Shown piece by piece: positions 45,729-55,800 of a stretch of DNA of 64,000 bases. Position numbers and translations under genes: made by a program. Within the stretch, counting starts at the first letter, position 1; every line of letters begins with the position of its first letter. This stretch comes from CAYMUR01 sp964393615. GTDB taxonomy: Bacteria; Planctomycetota; Planctomycetia; Pirellulales; Pirellulaceae. Location of the stretch: assembly GCA_964393615.1 (NCBI GenBank), contig CAYMUR010000009.1:1-64000 (forward strand), read 5' to 3'. The notes beneath the pieces are model-generated. The model was not told where the DNA came from. It was given only the letters and a program-made list of their open reading frames with translations, and ran no database searches.

Positions 45729-46925
45729 TTACCTGGTATCGATATGCCAGAACAAACCTTTCACCGAACGATCTTCTCCATGATAATAAGCGGTCAAAAA
45801 GTGATTGGGCGTCAGTTCCACGGTGGGGGTCATGTAGGAAAACCCAGGAGGGGTCGGAACCAGCACAAAATCCTGCGCTTTGTTAAATTGACTGGAACCG
45901 GCTTGGGTTCCGTCGACCCAGGAGCGGCCCCCATCAAGGCTGATGTTGACGACCAGCCGATAATCAGATGGTCCCGCTGCGGTATGTGGAATGACAACCA
46001 CGTTGTCGTCGGTCCACAAGATCGTTGCTCGATGACTGTAGTAACCAAGATAACCGTTGGGTACCTCTTGAAAGGAGTGACCGCCATCGTTCGATTCGAG
46101 TAAGATCGCACCTTTGTAAGGCCAGCTCATGTTGGGCGGTGAATGGCCAATGTCATTGGAAATGCTCTCCTTCGTTTCACCTGGCAGGGTCATTCGCTGT
46201 TTGCGCGTCATGGCAAGGATGCGCTCTGTGTTCTGCGGATCTACGACATATTGTGTTTCCGCAACATGGGCATGCACCTCCGTCGGGTTTCCCCAGGTCT
46301 TGCCCCCATCGGTCGAACGAATCAATGTCTCATGGAAGCCCGGCCGCGATTGATCTTCTTGTTGGTAGTCCTTCCAATCGTTGTAACGCATACCCACTCC
46401 CAGCAACATGGTACCGTCAGGCCGTTGATAAAAAGTATTGAAATCGTTGGCACATATATGAAACGGATGCTGCGGAGCGCCAGGAGCTAACTGCGCAAAA
46501 TCAATCTGGGATGTTGTCCAGTGAAAACCTCCGTCTTCAGAAACAGACACAAACAGGTCCTGGGATTGTCCGGCAGTCTTGTGCATGAGCCACAAACGAC
46601 CATCGCGGCTCACTCCCAAGCCATCCTGGATCTGCTTTCCTTCTACCTCCGTTAAATCAACGGGAATCGTTTTCCAGCTGGCACCGTTGTCAACGCTTTT
46701 GTACAACGCACCTTGCGTCTGGGTGTTCAAGTAGATGGAACCGTCCGGATGCCGAAGCATATTCATCATGGCTCTCCCGAAGTCGGGAGCAGCCGGTACG
46801 ATCGTCATTTCTTTTTCGATTTCTACTTCGACACGATGGTCGTTTTCAGCCTGAACCGAAAATGAAGAGAGTGCAAACACAAGACACAAAACACACGACA
46901 AAATACGAAAAAGTACAATATCCAT
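45729..46925 (-). CDS. Secreted sialidase-like BNR-repeat protein
   Basis: 398 residues from the ATG at 46923-46925, chosen because AAGGAG lies 6 bases upstream and a Sec signal peptide follows (ILSCVLCLVFALSSFSVQAE). The open frame extends to 47012 without support. Five Asp-box motifs mark a six-bladed propeller: SVDNGASW, SEDGGFHW, STDGGKTW, SNDGGHSF and SLDGGRSW. The chain is closely similar in order to the N-terminal part of the PEP-CTERM protein at 38349-41018 (for example RILAMTRKQRMTLPGE against HILAVSRPQRQLLPGE, and GYYSHRATILWT against GYYGHRNSIAWT). It is the first gene of a three-gene operon with two membrane proteins. The substrate is unproven. Confidence 0.9.
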   Translation of the reverse strand: MDIVLFRILSCVLCLVFALSSFSVQAENDHRVEVEIEKEMTIVPAAPDFGRAMMNMLRHPDGSIYLNTQTQGALYKSVDNGASWKTIPVDLTEVEGKQIQDGLGVSRDGRLWLMHKTAGQSQDLFVSVSEDGGFHWTTSQIDFAQLAPGAPQHPFHICANDFNTFYQRPDGTMLLGVGMRYNDWKDYQQEDQSRPGFHETLIRSTDGGKTWGNPTEVHAHVAETQYVVDPQNTERILAMTRKQRMTLPGETKESISNDIGHSPPNMSWPYKGAILLESNDGGHSFQEVPNGYLGYYSHRATILWTDDNVVVIPHTAAGPSDYRLVVNISLDGGRSWVDGTQAGSSQFNKAQDFVLVPTPPGFSYMTPTVELTPNHFLTAYYHGEDRSVKGLFWHIDTR

Positions 46926-47054
46926 TGTCGACTCCTTTTTTGAAGACCATGCCGAAACATATATTCTGTTATTACACCGCCACCTTGACACTCTTGTCAA
47001 ACCCCCACACAACGTTAACCAGCATTCGCCCTACTGTGCAAACAAGCAGCAGGG

Positions 47055-48224
47055 CTACTTAACAACGAGTTGTGCCAGTTTGATATCGCTCCGCTTGAAC
47101 ACTCCTTTTTCATAGAGTTCACCATCGTAGTACGAAACCAACAAACGTTTGTCATCGAGTGGTAGGATACCGGCATACGATACGTCGCCACCCCATTCAG
47201 TGGGCAAGTTATAATGCCAGTCCAAGGACATGGTTTCACGGTTAAGGGTAAAGAGCGACGTACGGTATTGTCCTGGCTGATCGTCTGGAAAATCTTGCTT
47301 ACGTCCACGGCAAACGACCACGACCGTGCTCCCCATTCGTTCAGCGGCGGGACCATGAATTCCAATTGGCATGAATTGGTAACGTTCTCCTGAAAGCGGT
47401 CCCACCTCGGACCATTCCGTATAGGGTGGAGGCGCAACCAAGAGAATGTTTTGACGCACGATAGCCAGTAGAGATCCATCTTCCAGGAAAACTAACGCGG
47501 TCTCGGTCCGTTTACCGCCACGCGTCACCAAAGATACTGGCTGCCACAACTGACCATCAGGAGAACTCAATAATTCGACCTGCATCGTCCGTTTACCGCC
47601 TGGCAATGTGACATCAATGTCGGCTGCGACGTAATGTGTACCTTGATAGGTTTTCGGTTTCCAGAATCCATAATTGTAACGGTAAGCCGAAACAGGTTTC
47701 GTCCAGTGTTGGCCGTCTTCGGTAAACACCATGTAGCTCTCTTGGGCCGGCGTGCGGTCGCCAGGCCCAATGATTGACGCGCTATACACATACAACCGGT
47801 CGCCAGTCACCAGTATTTTTGGATCGCGGTCATCGTGCTGGGTATTGAGCACCACGGTTGTCGACCAGTGACGCAAATCGGTGGATTGAGCCAACGTAAT
47901 ATGACCGCGCTTCACGTCCAGATCTTCCCAGCCTTCATCCCACGGGGTGGCGTGGGTATTGGCCGAGCGAAAAGCAACGTAATAGCTGCCTCTCCACGTC
48001 GCAATGCTGGTGAAAGCATTATGGTTTCCGTCCGAAAAAATCGTTTCGACTTTTTCCACCTCAATTTTTTTCTGCTTATCCGGAGATAGTTCATCAGCCA
48101 AGGCGACGATTTTTTCCGACCAATCGGCCAAACGAAAGCCAGCATAACTCGCTAGTACTCCACGCCCAATATCCATGGGGCGTTGCAGAAAATTCCTTCT
48201 TGTGCTTCTAAACTTCTGTTGCAT
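47055..48224 (-). CDS. Tat-exported sialidase-like beta-propeller protein
   Basis: 389 residues. The N-terminus RSTRRNFLQRPMDIGRGVLA carries a twin-arginine RRNFL motif, so Tat export is likely, although the hydrophobic core is weak. The rest shows a propeller pattern with STDLRHW, TEDGQHW and SSPDGQLW boxes and segments such as NAFTSIATWRGSYYVAFRS, DPKILVTGDRLYVYSAS and YAGILPLDDKRLLVSYYDG. These match planctomycete exo-alpha-sialidase-like proteins, though classical sialidase Arg residues were not mapped. It lies 129 bases before the next sialidase-like gene in the same direction. No clear ribosome binding site was seen upstream of the ATG. Confidence 0.85.
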   Translation of the reverse strand: MQQKFRSTRRNFLQRPMDIGRGVLASYAGFRLADWSEKIVALADELSPDKQKKIEVEKVETIFSDGNHNAFTSIATWRGSYYVAFRSANTHATPWDEGWEDLDVKRGHITLAQSTDLRHWSTTVVLNTQHDDRDPKILVTGDRLYVYSASIIGPGDRTPAQESYMVFTEDGQHWTKPVSAYRYNYGFWKPKTYQGTHYVAADIDVTLPGGKRTMQVELLSSPDGQLWQPVSLVTRGGKRTETALVFLEDGSLLAIVRQNILLVAPPPYTEWSEVGPLSGERYQFMPIGIHGPAAERMGSTVVVVCRGRKQDFPDDQPGQYRTSLFTLNRETMSLDWHYNLPTEWGGDVSYAGILPLDDKRLLVSYYDGELYEKGVFKRSDIKLAQLVVK

Positions 48225-48415
48225 GGTAAATACGATCGGTTTTCATCGAAAAAAACAGTAAAAACAGTAAAACAAGCGTGGTGACGATCATTTTACTTAG
48301 GATTCAGCGGCCAACTGTAATCATAGTCTGTTTGCCCAACCAATGGGACAAGGAGGATGGACAACTCTTACCAATCAATTCGAAACCGTTACTGGAAAAA
48401 ATCAGATCACTCCAC

Positions 48416-49531
48416 TTAAACCGACAATCGCACCCAACTAATTTGCATCATTTGCGCTGTCCCTTCGTAGTAAACGACCAACACGTCTCCGCCAGGCAAC
48501 GCTTCGGCATATGGCAACCCAAAGCTCCAAAGTTCCATCTGGGAAAGCAACTTTGCGGTATTGGTAGGATCGTTCCGCGCGGTTGAAGCATATTCAAACA
48601 AAGAAATTTCACTATCCTCGCTAAAATGTGATGTGCCGGATTCCGCCAAACGGGCTCGGATCGAACAGGAACCGAAACGGTCAACCCAGGCCAACACAAA
48701 TTTACCATCCGGCAATACGGCCGGAACGGACGGTTGGTCGGCGAACCCCAATGCTTCTGGTCCCGCCCACGTCTGGCCCTCGTCCTCGCTGACACGACGT
48801 TGGATAGGCTGGTACTTCGTCGTTTCCCGGTCATAGGTCCAAGAAAAAGAGATAACCCTGCCCTCCGTGTCAACCGCAGCCCGCTGGTCCCAATAGAAAA
48901 TGCGTGCCTCAGGATCTTGACTGACAGTGTGTGGCTTTCCCCAGGTTTGCCCCAGGTCGTCTGAATACAAATAGACCACTCGCTGCATCCACTGGGAAAC
49001 ATCCTCATAATGTTTGTTTGTCTCGACGCTTACCGCCAAGCGCCCGCTGGGCAGCTTTAACAAAGGATTCGTCAACGACGCTGGTCCGATATCATCCGGA
49101 CAGGGCAAAACTCGCCATGGTCCCCAAGTGTTACCCAAGTCGTACGAGTCGGCCAACAAAACTTGCATGGGCAAACAGCCTTCGGTCTGTTCGTTGAACA
49201 ACGGTTTTCCTGGATAAGTTTCGCGGTCGACCCAACAGGCCACCATGATTAAATGCTGCTCTGACAAAGGTGTGATATAGGCCACGGAGATGGAGCCTTG
49301 TTTGTTTTCAACAACGCGATCCAGTGGTGCGACTGGATCGCCCCATGTTCGTCCTTCATCATGTGATCGACGAAATTCGACGGTTCCGTCTGCAGAATCT
49401 TTGCCCGAGCCGACACGATAACTGGCCATTAAAGAACCATCCGGTAACGTAGCGACAGCAGGAAATGTTGAGATGGCTCGTGCGCTACCAGGTGCTCCAG
49501 CGTTTAAAACTCCACGATCTATGATTTGCAT
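48416..49531 (-). CDS. Sialidase-like BNR-repeat protein without signal peptide
   Basis: 371 residues from the ATG at 49529-49531, preferred because AAGG lies 7 bases upstream and the usual family N-terminus follows (RGVLNAGAPGSARAISTFPAVATLPDG). The frame is open to 49666. Three Asp boxes are visible: SHDEGRTW, SDDLGQTW and SEDEGQTW. Family-like segments are LLKLPSGRLAVSVETNKHY and PSVPAVLPDGKFVLAWVDR. No export signal is present, so a cytoplasmic location is predicted, unlike its three neighbours. It is one of four sialidase-like proteins in this 13-kb zone. No sialic-acid catabolic genes are nearby, so the enzyme may act on another sugar. Confidence 0.88.
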   Translation of the reverse strand: MQIIDRGVLNAGAPGSARAISTFPAVATLPDGSLMASYRVGSGKDSADGTVEFRRSHDEGRTWGDPVAPLDRVVENKQGSISVAYITPLSEQHLIMVACWVDRETYPGKPLFNEQTEGCLPMQVLLADSYDLGNTWGPWRVLPCPDDIGPASLTNPLLKLPSGRLAVSVETNKHYEDVSQWMQRVVYLYSDDLGQTWGKPHTVSQDPEARIFYWDQRAAVDTEGRVISFSWTYDRETTKYQPIQRRVSEDEGQTWAGPEALGFADQPSVPAVLPDGKFVLAWVDRFGSCSIRARLAESGTSHFSEDSEISLFEYASTARNDPTNTAKLLSQMELWSFGLPYAEALPGGDVLVVYYEGTAQMMQISWVRLSV

Positions 49532-49874
49532 TGTCAGACCTTGGGTCCCCTTCACTTGATTGTTTTCTATACGGAGAGAAATCTGGACCATTGACGGCAA
49601 AACGCCACATGTATCACATTGCCATCGACTCGAATGTACCACATCCGTCTTATCCTCCATATGCACGACCTTACTTTTTCCAGAGACTATTTTTCCAGAG
49701 ACTATTTTTTACCGGCAGACGGTTTTACCGGCAGACGGTGTTTTACCAGTAGGCGGTTTTACCGGCAGACGGTGTTTTACCGGTAGACGGTGTGCTGCAA
49801 TGTCGGTTGCACCAGATTCCTCAGACGCCGCCGTGGGTAATGAATTGTGGTTAGTCCTGGTACTAGCCGTCAGT
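49532..49874. other. Intergenic region containing two kinds of tandem repeat
   Basis: This separates the comM gene from the sialidase-like gene, both on the minus strand. About a third of it is the tandem repeat listed separately at 49680-49796. Nothing else was recognised. Confidence 0.7.
49680..49796. repeat. Minisatellite-like tandem repeats, 15-bp x2 and 16/18-bp x5
   Basis: Two perfect copies of CCAGAGACTATTTTT (49680-49694, 49695-49709) run directly into five copies of a unit built on ACCGGCAGACGGT followed by TTT or GTTTT. The five units start at 49711, 49727, 49745, 49761 and 49779 and are 16, 18, 16, 18 and 18 bases long, with a few substitutions in the third and fifth copies. Confidence 0.9.
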
Positions 49875-51413
49875 TCATGTCCACATCTGCCGATCCAGCA
49901 TACGGTAATTAATCGCTTCGCTAATGTGCCCCACTTTGATGTCGACACTTTGATCCAGATCAGCAATCGTACGAGACACCCGCAAGACCTTATCGTGGGC
50001 ACGAGCCGACAGTCCCATCTCGTTCACACTGGCAGTCAAAATTCGCATGCTTTCTGTGTCCAATTTGCAATATTTGCGTACTTGGCGCGAACTCATTTGA
50101 CCATTATGTCGTTCTTTGCTCTCGGCAAAACGACGATCCTGTGAAGTGCGGGCCAGCATCACCATCTCGCGCATCTCTGTACTCGACGTACCGGGAACGG
50201 AACATGAAAGCTCTTGAAACGGAACCGCTGGCACTTCGATGTGAAGGTCGATTCGATCCAGTAGAGGACCACTGATTTTTGACATATATCGTTCCACCTG
50301 CGGCGGTGAACAATGACAATCGCGTCTCGTGTCGCCCCGATAACCACAAGGACACGGGTTTAGCGCCGCAATTAACATGATGTTAGCCGGAAAAGTTGTG
50401 GCAGTCATGGCGCGCGAAATCGTAACCGTGCCGTCTTCGAGTGGCTGCCGTAACACCTCTAACGTCGATCGGTTAAATTCAGGTAATTCATCGAGAAACA
50501 AGACTCCATGGTGTGACAAACTGATCTCACCCGGCGTTGGTATCGAACCACCACCTACAAGTCCCGCCTTACTGATCGTGTGGTGGGGTGTGCGAAACGG
50601 CCGTACCGCCATCAATGACTGTCCCGGCGACAACCTCCCCATTGCACTGTAAATGCGCGTCGTTTCGATCGACTCGGTAGAGGATAACGCAGGAAGAATT
50701 GTCGGCGTTCTTTTGGCTAACATCGTCTTGCCCGACCCAGGGGGACCTACCATCAACAAATTATGCTTTCCAGCTGCCGCAATGGTCAGCGCCCGCTTCG
50801 CCATTTCCTGTCCACTGACGTCCGCAAAATCGGTGTCATAACATGATAGTTGAGTAAACATTTCTCCAATTCGAGAAGGCACAGGCTCCAGATGAAGTTC
50901 TCCCGTAAAAAAACCGACCGCTTGGGCCAAACTATCCACCGCAAACACCTTGACATCTTCGACGACAGCCGCCTCCGCCGCACTCTCGGCTGGAACAACC
51001 ATCCCGTCTAGCCCTTTCTGGCGAGCGACAGCAATGGACATCGATAAGGCTCCTTTCGCCGGCCTCGTCTGCCCTTCGAGCGACAGTTCGCCAATCGCCG
51101 CATAACGGTCGAATTTCTCAGAACTGATTTGACCGCTGGCAGCTAATAGACCGAGGCACATGGGTAAATCAAACGACGCCGCCTGCTTCGGCAGCTCAGC
51201 CGGCGCCAAATTGATTACGACACGATCCTGAGGCCGCACAAATCCTGAATTGACCATCGCTCGCTCGACACGATGGGTACTCTCCTTGACCGCCGCCTCG
51301 GGAAGTCCTACCAGGATTGTTTTTGGAAGGGCCCCCGGAGAAATATCAACCTCTACCTCTACTGGCAACGCTTCAATTCCTAACATCGAAAAAGTTTTCA
51401 GTTTGGCAAGCAT
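49875..51413 (-). CDS. comM: ComM/YifB family Mg-chelatase-like AAA+ ATPase
   Basis: 512 residues from the ATG at 51411-51413 (MLAKLKTFSMLGIEALPVEV), the usual family start. The frame is open to 51527 but lacks family similarity there. An N-terminal Lon-like protease-fold domain (VVINLAPAELPKQAASFDLP) is followed by an AAA+ module with Walker A GPPGSGKTMLAK, Walker B LFLDELPEFNRSTLE, the NPCPCGYRGD zinc-type motif and the C-terminal Mg-chelatase domain (SARAHDKVLRVSRTIADLD). Family members act as hexameric helicases that extend branch migration during natural transformation and recombination. It is complete and all ATPase motifs are intact. It stands alone on the minus strand, 343 bases from the sialidase-like gene downstream. 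Confidence 0.95.
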   Translation of the reverse strand: MLAKLKTFSMLGIEALPVEVEVDISPGALPKTILVGLPEAAVKESTHRVERAMVNSGFVRPQDRVVINLAPAELPKQAASFDLPMCLGLLAASGQISSEKFDRYAAIGELSLEGQTRPAKGALSMSIAVARQKGLDGMVVPAESAAEAAVVEDVKVFAVDSLAQAVGFFTGELHLEPVPSRIGEMFTQLSCYDTDFADVSGQEMAKRALTIAAAGKHNLLMVGPPGSGKTMLAKRTPTILPALSSTESIETTRIYSAMGRLSPGQSLMAVRPFRTPHHTISKAGLVGGGSIPTPGEISLSHHGVLFLDELPEFNRSTLEVLRQPLEDGTVTISRAMTATTFPANIMLIAALNPCPCGYRGDTRRDCHCSPPQVERYMSKISGPLLDRIDLHIEVPAVPFQELSCSVPGTSSTEMREMVMLARTSQDRRFAESKERHNGQMSSRQVRKYCKLDTESMRILTASVNEMGLSARAHDKVLRVSRTIADLDQSVDIKVGHISEAINYRMLDRQMWT

Positions 51414-51864
51414 GGTGGGAAAACACTCCATATTCATCAAATCAACAATCGTCGTCTTTATTTTGTGAAGACGGGTGCAGGCCTGCAATAACTGAACATA
51501 GCCGTATTGCTTCCGGTTTCGATACAAACATCACGTTAGTGGCTCATCATGGGCCACTAACGCTGAAAATCAGACAAGACTCTCCAAGACACGACTTCCC
51601 CTGAGGTTCCAAACTCCAGGAACCATCTCCCAACAGAAAACCGGGCAGCGGAGTCGACTGCATGGCATCCGCCCAGGAAGCCTCCTGCGAAGATAGCGAC
51701 AGGAGTGACGTTTTGGTTCGCCTCAGAATCTGGCTTGCCTGGTTCTCCCTTGGAATTCAGGGAAAACGACTACTCTAAACGAGAATGCAAACCATTTTCT
51801 GTAATTTTATTGCCGCCGCATTTTCACGCATTTTCTACACACTCTTGGGGAATGAACGGCGCTA
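51414..51864. other. Divergent promoter region, nothing else recognised
   Basis: 451 bases between comM (minus) and the PAP2 gene (plus). Small frames inside overlap both genes' ends or have no ribosome binding site. Confidence 0.5.
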
Positions 51865-52752
51865 TTGGTGCGCGCCGCACAGATTGCTATTCTAGCGAGA
51901 CCTCAGTTCGATGAATCACAGGGAATGACAGGAATCGCTTCTAATCTCCTTGGGGACACTTCCTTTTCCATGTTAACCGCCACCGATTGCAGCCAGAAAC
52001 CAGGTCCTGAATGGAACACCGAATCGTCCGGCAACGGATTGTTCGCAACCGGTTTCACACGCGCCCACGTTTTCTCGCTAACCTCCTTGTTACTGGCTTT
52101 TTGTGCCATGTCAATCGACATGCCACTGGCATGCTGGGTCCACAACCTGCAAATCACACAAGCTCCTTACTGGTTTCGCGTGTTTGCAAAATTGTGCGCT
52201 CTGTCCGAAATCATCTCACACGGCCAAGGTGTCTTGCTCGTGTTATTCGGATTATTTGTCCTGGATCGCGCACGCTTTCGATTCATCCCCAGACTACTGT
52301 CCTGTTCCCTGCTGGCAGGACTGCTGGCGGTAGTCTGCAAGGCATTGGTCGTGCGGGCTCGCCCGTCTGTCTTTGTATCCGAGTATCTAGCGGGACGTGC
52401 GACAGAGTCTTTTGACAGGTGGTTGCCCTACCTGACCGAAGGTGTGACTGGCAGCCCCTTCAACTCATTTCCGTCTGCCCATACGGCCACCGCGATTGGC
52501 CTGGCGATCGGCTTGAGTTGGCTCTATCCCCACGCACGCTGGTATTTTTTTGTGCTGGCCTTTCTGGCAGCTTGCCAGCGCATCGTTGTAGAAGCCCATT
52601 ACATCAGTGACATTCTGGTGGGTGGCGCTATCGGCTCTGCATTTGCGTTACTCTGCATTGGCCCAGGCTATCTCGGCCGACTGTTTACTTGGCTGGAACA
52701 GTCGTCCTGGCCAACAAAGCAAGACAAAACTGCAAAAGCAACGCCACCGTAG
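51865..52752 (+). CDS. PAP2 superfamily membrane phosphatase
   Basis: 295 residues from a TTG at 51865. In-frame ATGs at 51925 and 51970 are alternatives and none has a decisive ribosome binding site. About five or six membrane segments are present. The three lipid phosphatase motifs are complete: KALVVRARPS (K-x6-RP), PSAHTATA (P-S-x-H, with Ala replacing the usual Gly) and RIVVEAHYISDILVG (R-x5-H-x3-D). These form the catalytic histidine pair. Likely substrates are undecaprenyl pyrophosphate or phosphatidate/phosphatidylglycerophosphate. The family does not discriminate. It ends 108 bases before the end of the convergent YhaN-like gene. Confidence 0.93.
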   Translation: MVRAAQIAILARPQFDESQGMTGIASNLLGDTSFSMLTATDCSQKPGPEWNTESSGNGLFATGFTRAHVFSLTSLLLAFCAMSIDMPLACWVHNLQITQAPYWFRVFAKLCALSEIISHGQGVLLVLFGLFVLDRARFRFIPRLLSCSLLAGLLAVVCKALVVRARPSVFVSEYLAGRATESFDRWLPYLTEGVTGSPFNSFPSAHTATAIGLAIGLSWLYPHARWYFFVLAFLAACQRIVVEAHYISDILVGGAIGSAFALLCIGPGYLGRLFTWLEQSSWPTKQDKTAKATPP

Positions 52753-52860
52753 TTAGTGATTCAGCGTCAACGTTCTTCATCTCAATGAGTACCGCCCAAT
52801 CCTCAGCCGGGTCCGTCCAATGCATCGGGCCAATTTCAGACCCCCGGTGGTAATCACTGG

Positions 52861-55800
52861 CTAGGCAGAGCCTTGCCGTCGCCTCTCTGGCTTCAAGGGA
52901 TCGGCATCCGTTTTCGTTCGTATTTCAGTCATATGCCAGGTCGGTAAACTTTGCGCTTGATGGACCACCAGCAAATTACCGCTGTAAGCCTGTGCAAGAG
53001 GGTAACCCGTCTGCTGAGAACTGTTGTCACTGCCAGAGAAGGCAACATTCCTCGCAGGGTCCCATGCAACGTCTAGCCCCATCACTTCCGACGGTTCTAT
53101 ATCCCAATTCGTGCCATGGGGCCAGATTGCGGACACTTCTGCCTCGGTTATCGAATCGGCCACCAAATGCTCTTCTTCCGACACACCAATCCCCGTATTC
53201 ATTTCCACGACCGCTTGCAAACTCGTTCCAGAATCCACAGCTCCCATGGCGTCTTTCACTCCAATAGCGAGGTCCCATGGTCTCGGTTCGTCGGTTTTCT
53301 GCCCGCTTGTAACTGCCGCTTTTTCGGAAATCCGCTCATCCGTTGTTTCGAGATCCTGTGACGCTGATTCGATAACGGATTCATCCCTAGACTCAGCCAC
53401 GGTGCCGGCCGCGGTCTTTTTCTTGAGTCGTCGTTTTCGACGTGGTGGTTTTTTTTCTATTTCATCGTGCTCCAATTCAACATCTTCCGGTGGCTCAAAC
53501 CCAGGTAGATCAATCACAGCGGCCCCCAGAGAGCGCAAGGTTTTCACGACATGTTTGTGGCATGTAAATAAAAACAGTTGGTGGCCCGATTTACAAAAGT
53601 CACGCAGTACACGACCGGTGATTTTCGTACGATCGATGTCAAAATTGACCAATACGTCATCCAACAGAAGTGGTAACCGGCGACCACCGCGGCCAAACAT
53701 CTGGGCTACCGCTAGACGCAGACTAAGAAATAATTGTTCACGTGTTCCAGTACTAAGTGAACTGACATCCAACCTCTGGCCCCTGCTATCTTCCACACGG
53801 AGAACATCTTCTTCCAGAGGAGTCCAAACCCGTCGATACCGGCCGGCCGTCATCTTTTCGAACAATCGAGATGCGTCACACAGAGTTTCCGGCTGGCGTT
53901 CCGCCTCATATGCTTTACACACGTCGTCGAGAACATGCGAAGAAATACTGATTTTCTGCCAACGGCGAACAGCGTTTTGGAGCTGTTGTTCGACACAACC
54001 CAATTCTAATTGTGCAGTAGCCAACCGTCGGTCATCATGGGCCTGTTCCATTTCGCTGTGCCATTGTTCGGACTGTTTGAACAGGCGATTTAAGCGATTT
54101 TCGCAATCCTGTTGGCGGTCCCAAATTTCTTCCAAAATACGTTCAATATCCGATTCGCTATGGCTCCGCAACAGCTCATTGACCTGTTCTTCATCAACGT
54201 CCGTGCCAAGCGTTTTGGCAATCTGGCCATTCACTTCGTTACGTTCCTGGCGTAGTTGCTGCGCCTGCCCGGCTTCTTCCACCAAAAGGCGTAACTGCTC
54301 CTCGTCTGCGACACCCGCTTCAGCCAGCAACGTCCTGCGGCGACGATACAGTCGCACGACGCCCTGCGCGCAACGTTTCTGATTACTTCGCAATTGTTTG
54401 ATCTCACGGCGCAATGATTTTCGTTGTTTCGCATGCTGTTCTTGTTGATCCAACGCCCTGCGAACCTGGTCCAACAGAGCCAAAGTGTCATCTTCCTCCA
54501 CCTGAATATCAAAATCGACGAGGATCCGATCAATGCGATCTCTGAGAACATCAATTTCTGTGGACGCAATTTCTAACTCTCGCTTCTTCACTTGCCACTG
54601 CCTGCGCAGCTCATCGGCCACTTGTGCATCCTGCACCATTCTCGACAGATGGTCGGGCTCCACATCATCTGGGAGTGACGCGGCAACCAAAGCATCACAC
54701 CAATGATGGCGAGCACGTTTATGCCGATCGATTGCTGACAAAACCCGCCGTTTCCCGTCTCCATCTGGACCCAAACCTGCGCGCCGTTTCGTATCGAGAG
54801 GAACCAGTTGCTGCAATGCATCCAAGTCAGTCTCAGCAGATGACAACTGAAGGGCATAGGGCCCCTGGCCTCCAGGTAAAACCTCGTCGAGTTGCGCGCG
54901 TTCTTCACACGTCTGGCGATGCTGTTTTTCAAGAAGGGATACCTGTTTGCGACAATCATCAAAACGTTCTTCTGCAGTATGCTCTAAACTTGCCTTCGCA
55001 ACAGCAGATGCAACCCCACAGCTTAACCCTAGCACAGCCAATAACCATCTCACCTGATAAGACAGGCCCAGAACGGTCAGCCAACCAAACAGGGCGCACA
55101 AAACCATGACCGTGCCCACAACAAACAAGGCACCGACCGCCCAAATTTGCTGGTTGGACATGACCTGTCGCCCCAGCCATGCGTGGCTTTCTTCATCCAA
55201 TTCTCCACGATGACGTTCGGTTTGTTGCAACCGTTCATCAACCTCCACACGACGGCGCAACAATTCCACCTTGTGAGCTGCCTTTTCCACGGCAGTCGCC
55301 AGGTCTGTCTCACTCCTGGCTGCCAGCGCTTGCTCGACAACGTCTAACGCAACCTGCTGCACTTTGCTGCTTTCATTAGCCCTGCGTTTGGCAGACGCCA
55401 AACGGCGTTTCGCTTCACGAAATTCACGAGCTGGCTCAGCCAATGACGCCAACACCAGGCTAAAACTGTGAAAATCCGAAAACAAATCCAACTCACTGCC
55501 CAATGGCCCTAAGGCGGCCTGCTTGGCACGTAGTTTCAAATCAAGCTCTTCGATGTCTTTTTCTAACCGGACGACTTGAGGCTGGGTTCGATACAGCCAC
55601 GACTCCTGTTCAAGTATTGACTGAACCCGTGAACGCTGTTCAAGCATTCTCAGATCGTCTGAGTGCCTACCCAACTCCCGGTGTTTTGTTTTCCAGCGCT
55701 TTTTTAAAGATCGCTCTCGGCGTTTATAATTTTCCCTGCGAACCTTCATCTCACTCAATTCATCAAGCGTCGTGGATGACACCGGGGACAACGTCGCCAG

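Noticed and set aside
36564..49531. Sialic acid utilisation cluster
   Set aside because: Although several proteins are sialidase-like, no lyase, kinase or epimerase of sialic acid catabolism and no transporter is present, so the name is not justified.
49680..49796. CRISPR array
   Set aside because: The units adjoin without unique spacers and are only 15-18 bases long, so this is a tandem repeat. No cas genes are nearby.
53024..54382. 452-codon plus-strand frame
   Set aside because: A Ser/Arg-rich shadow of the coiled-coil YhaN-like gene on the opposite strand.
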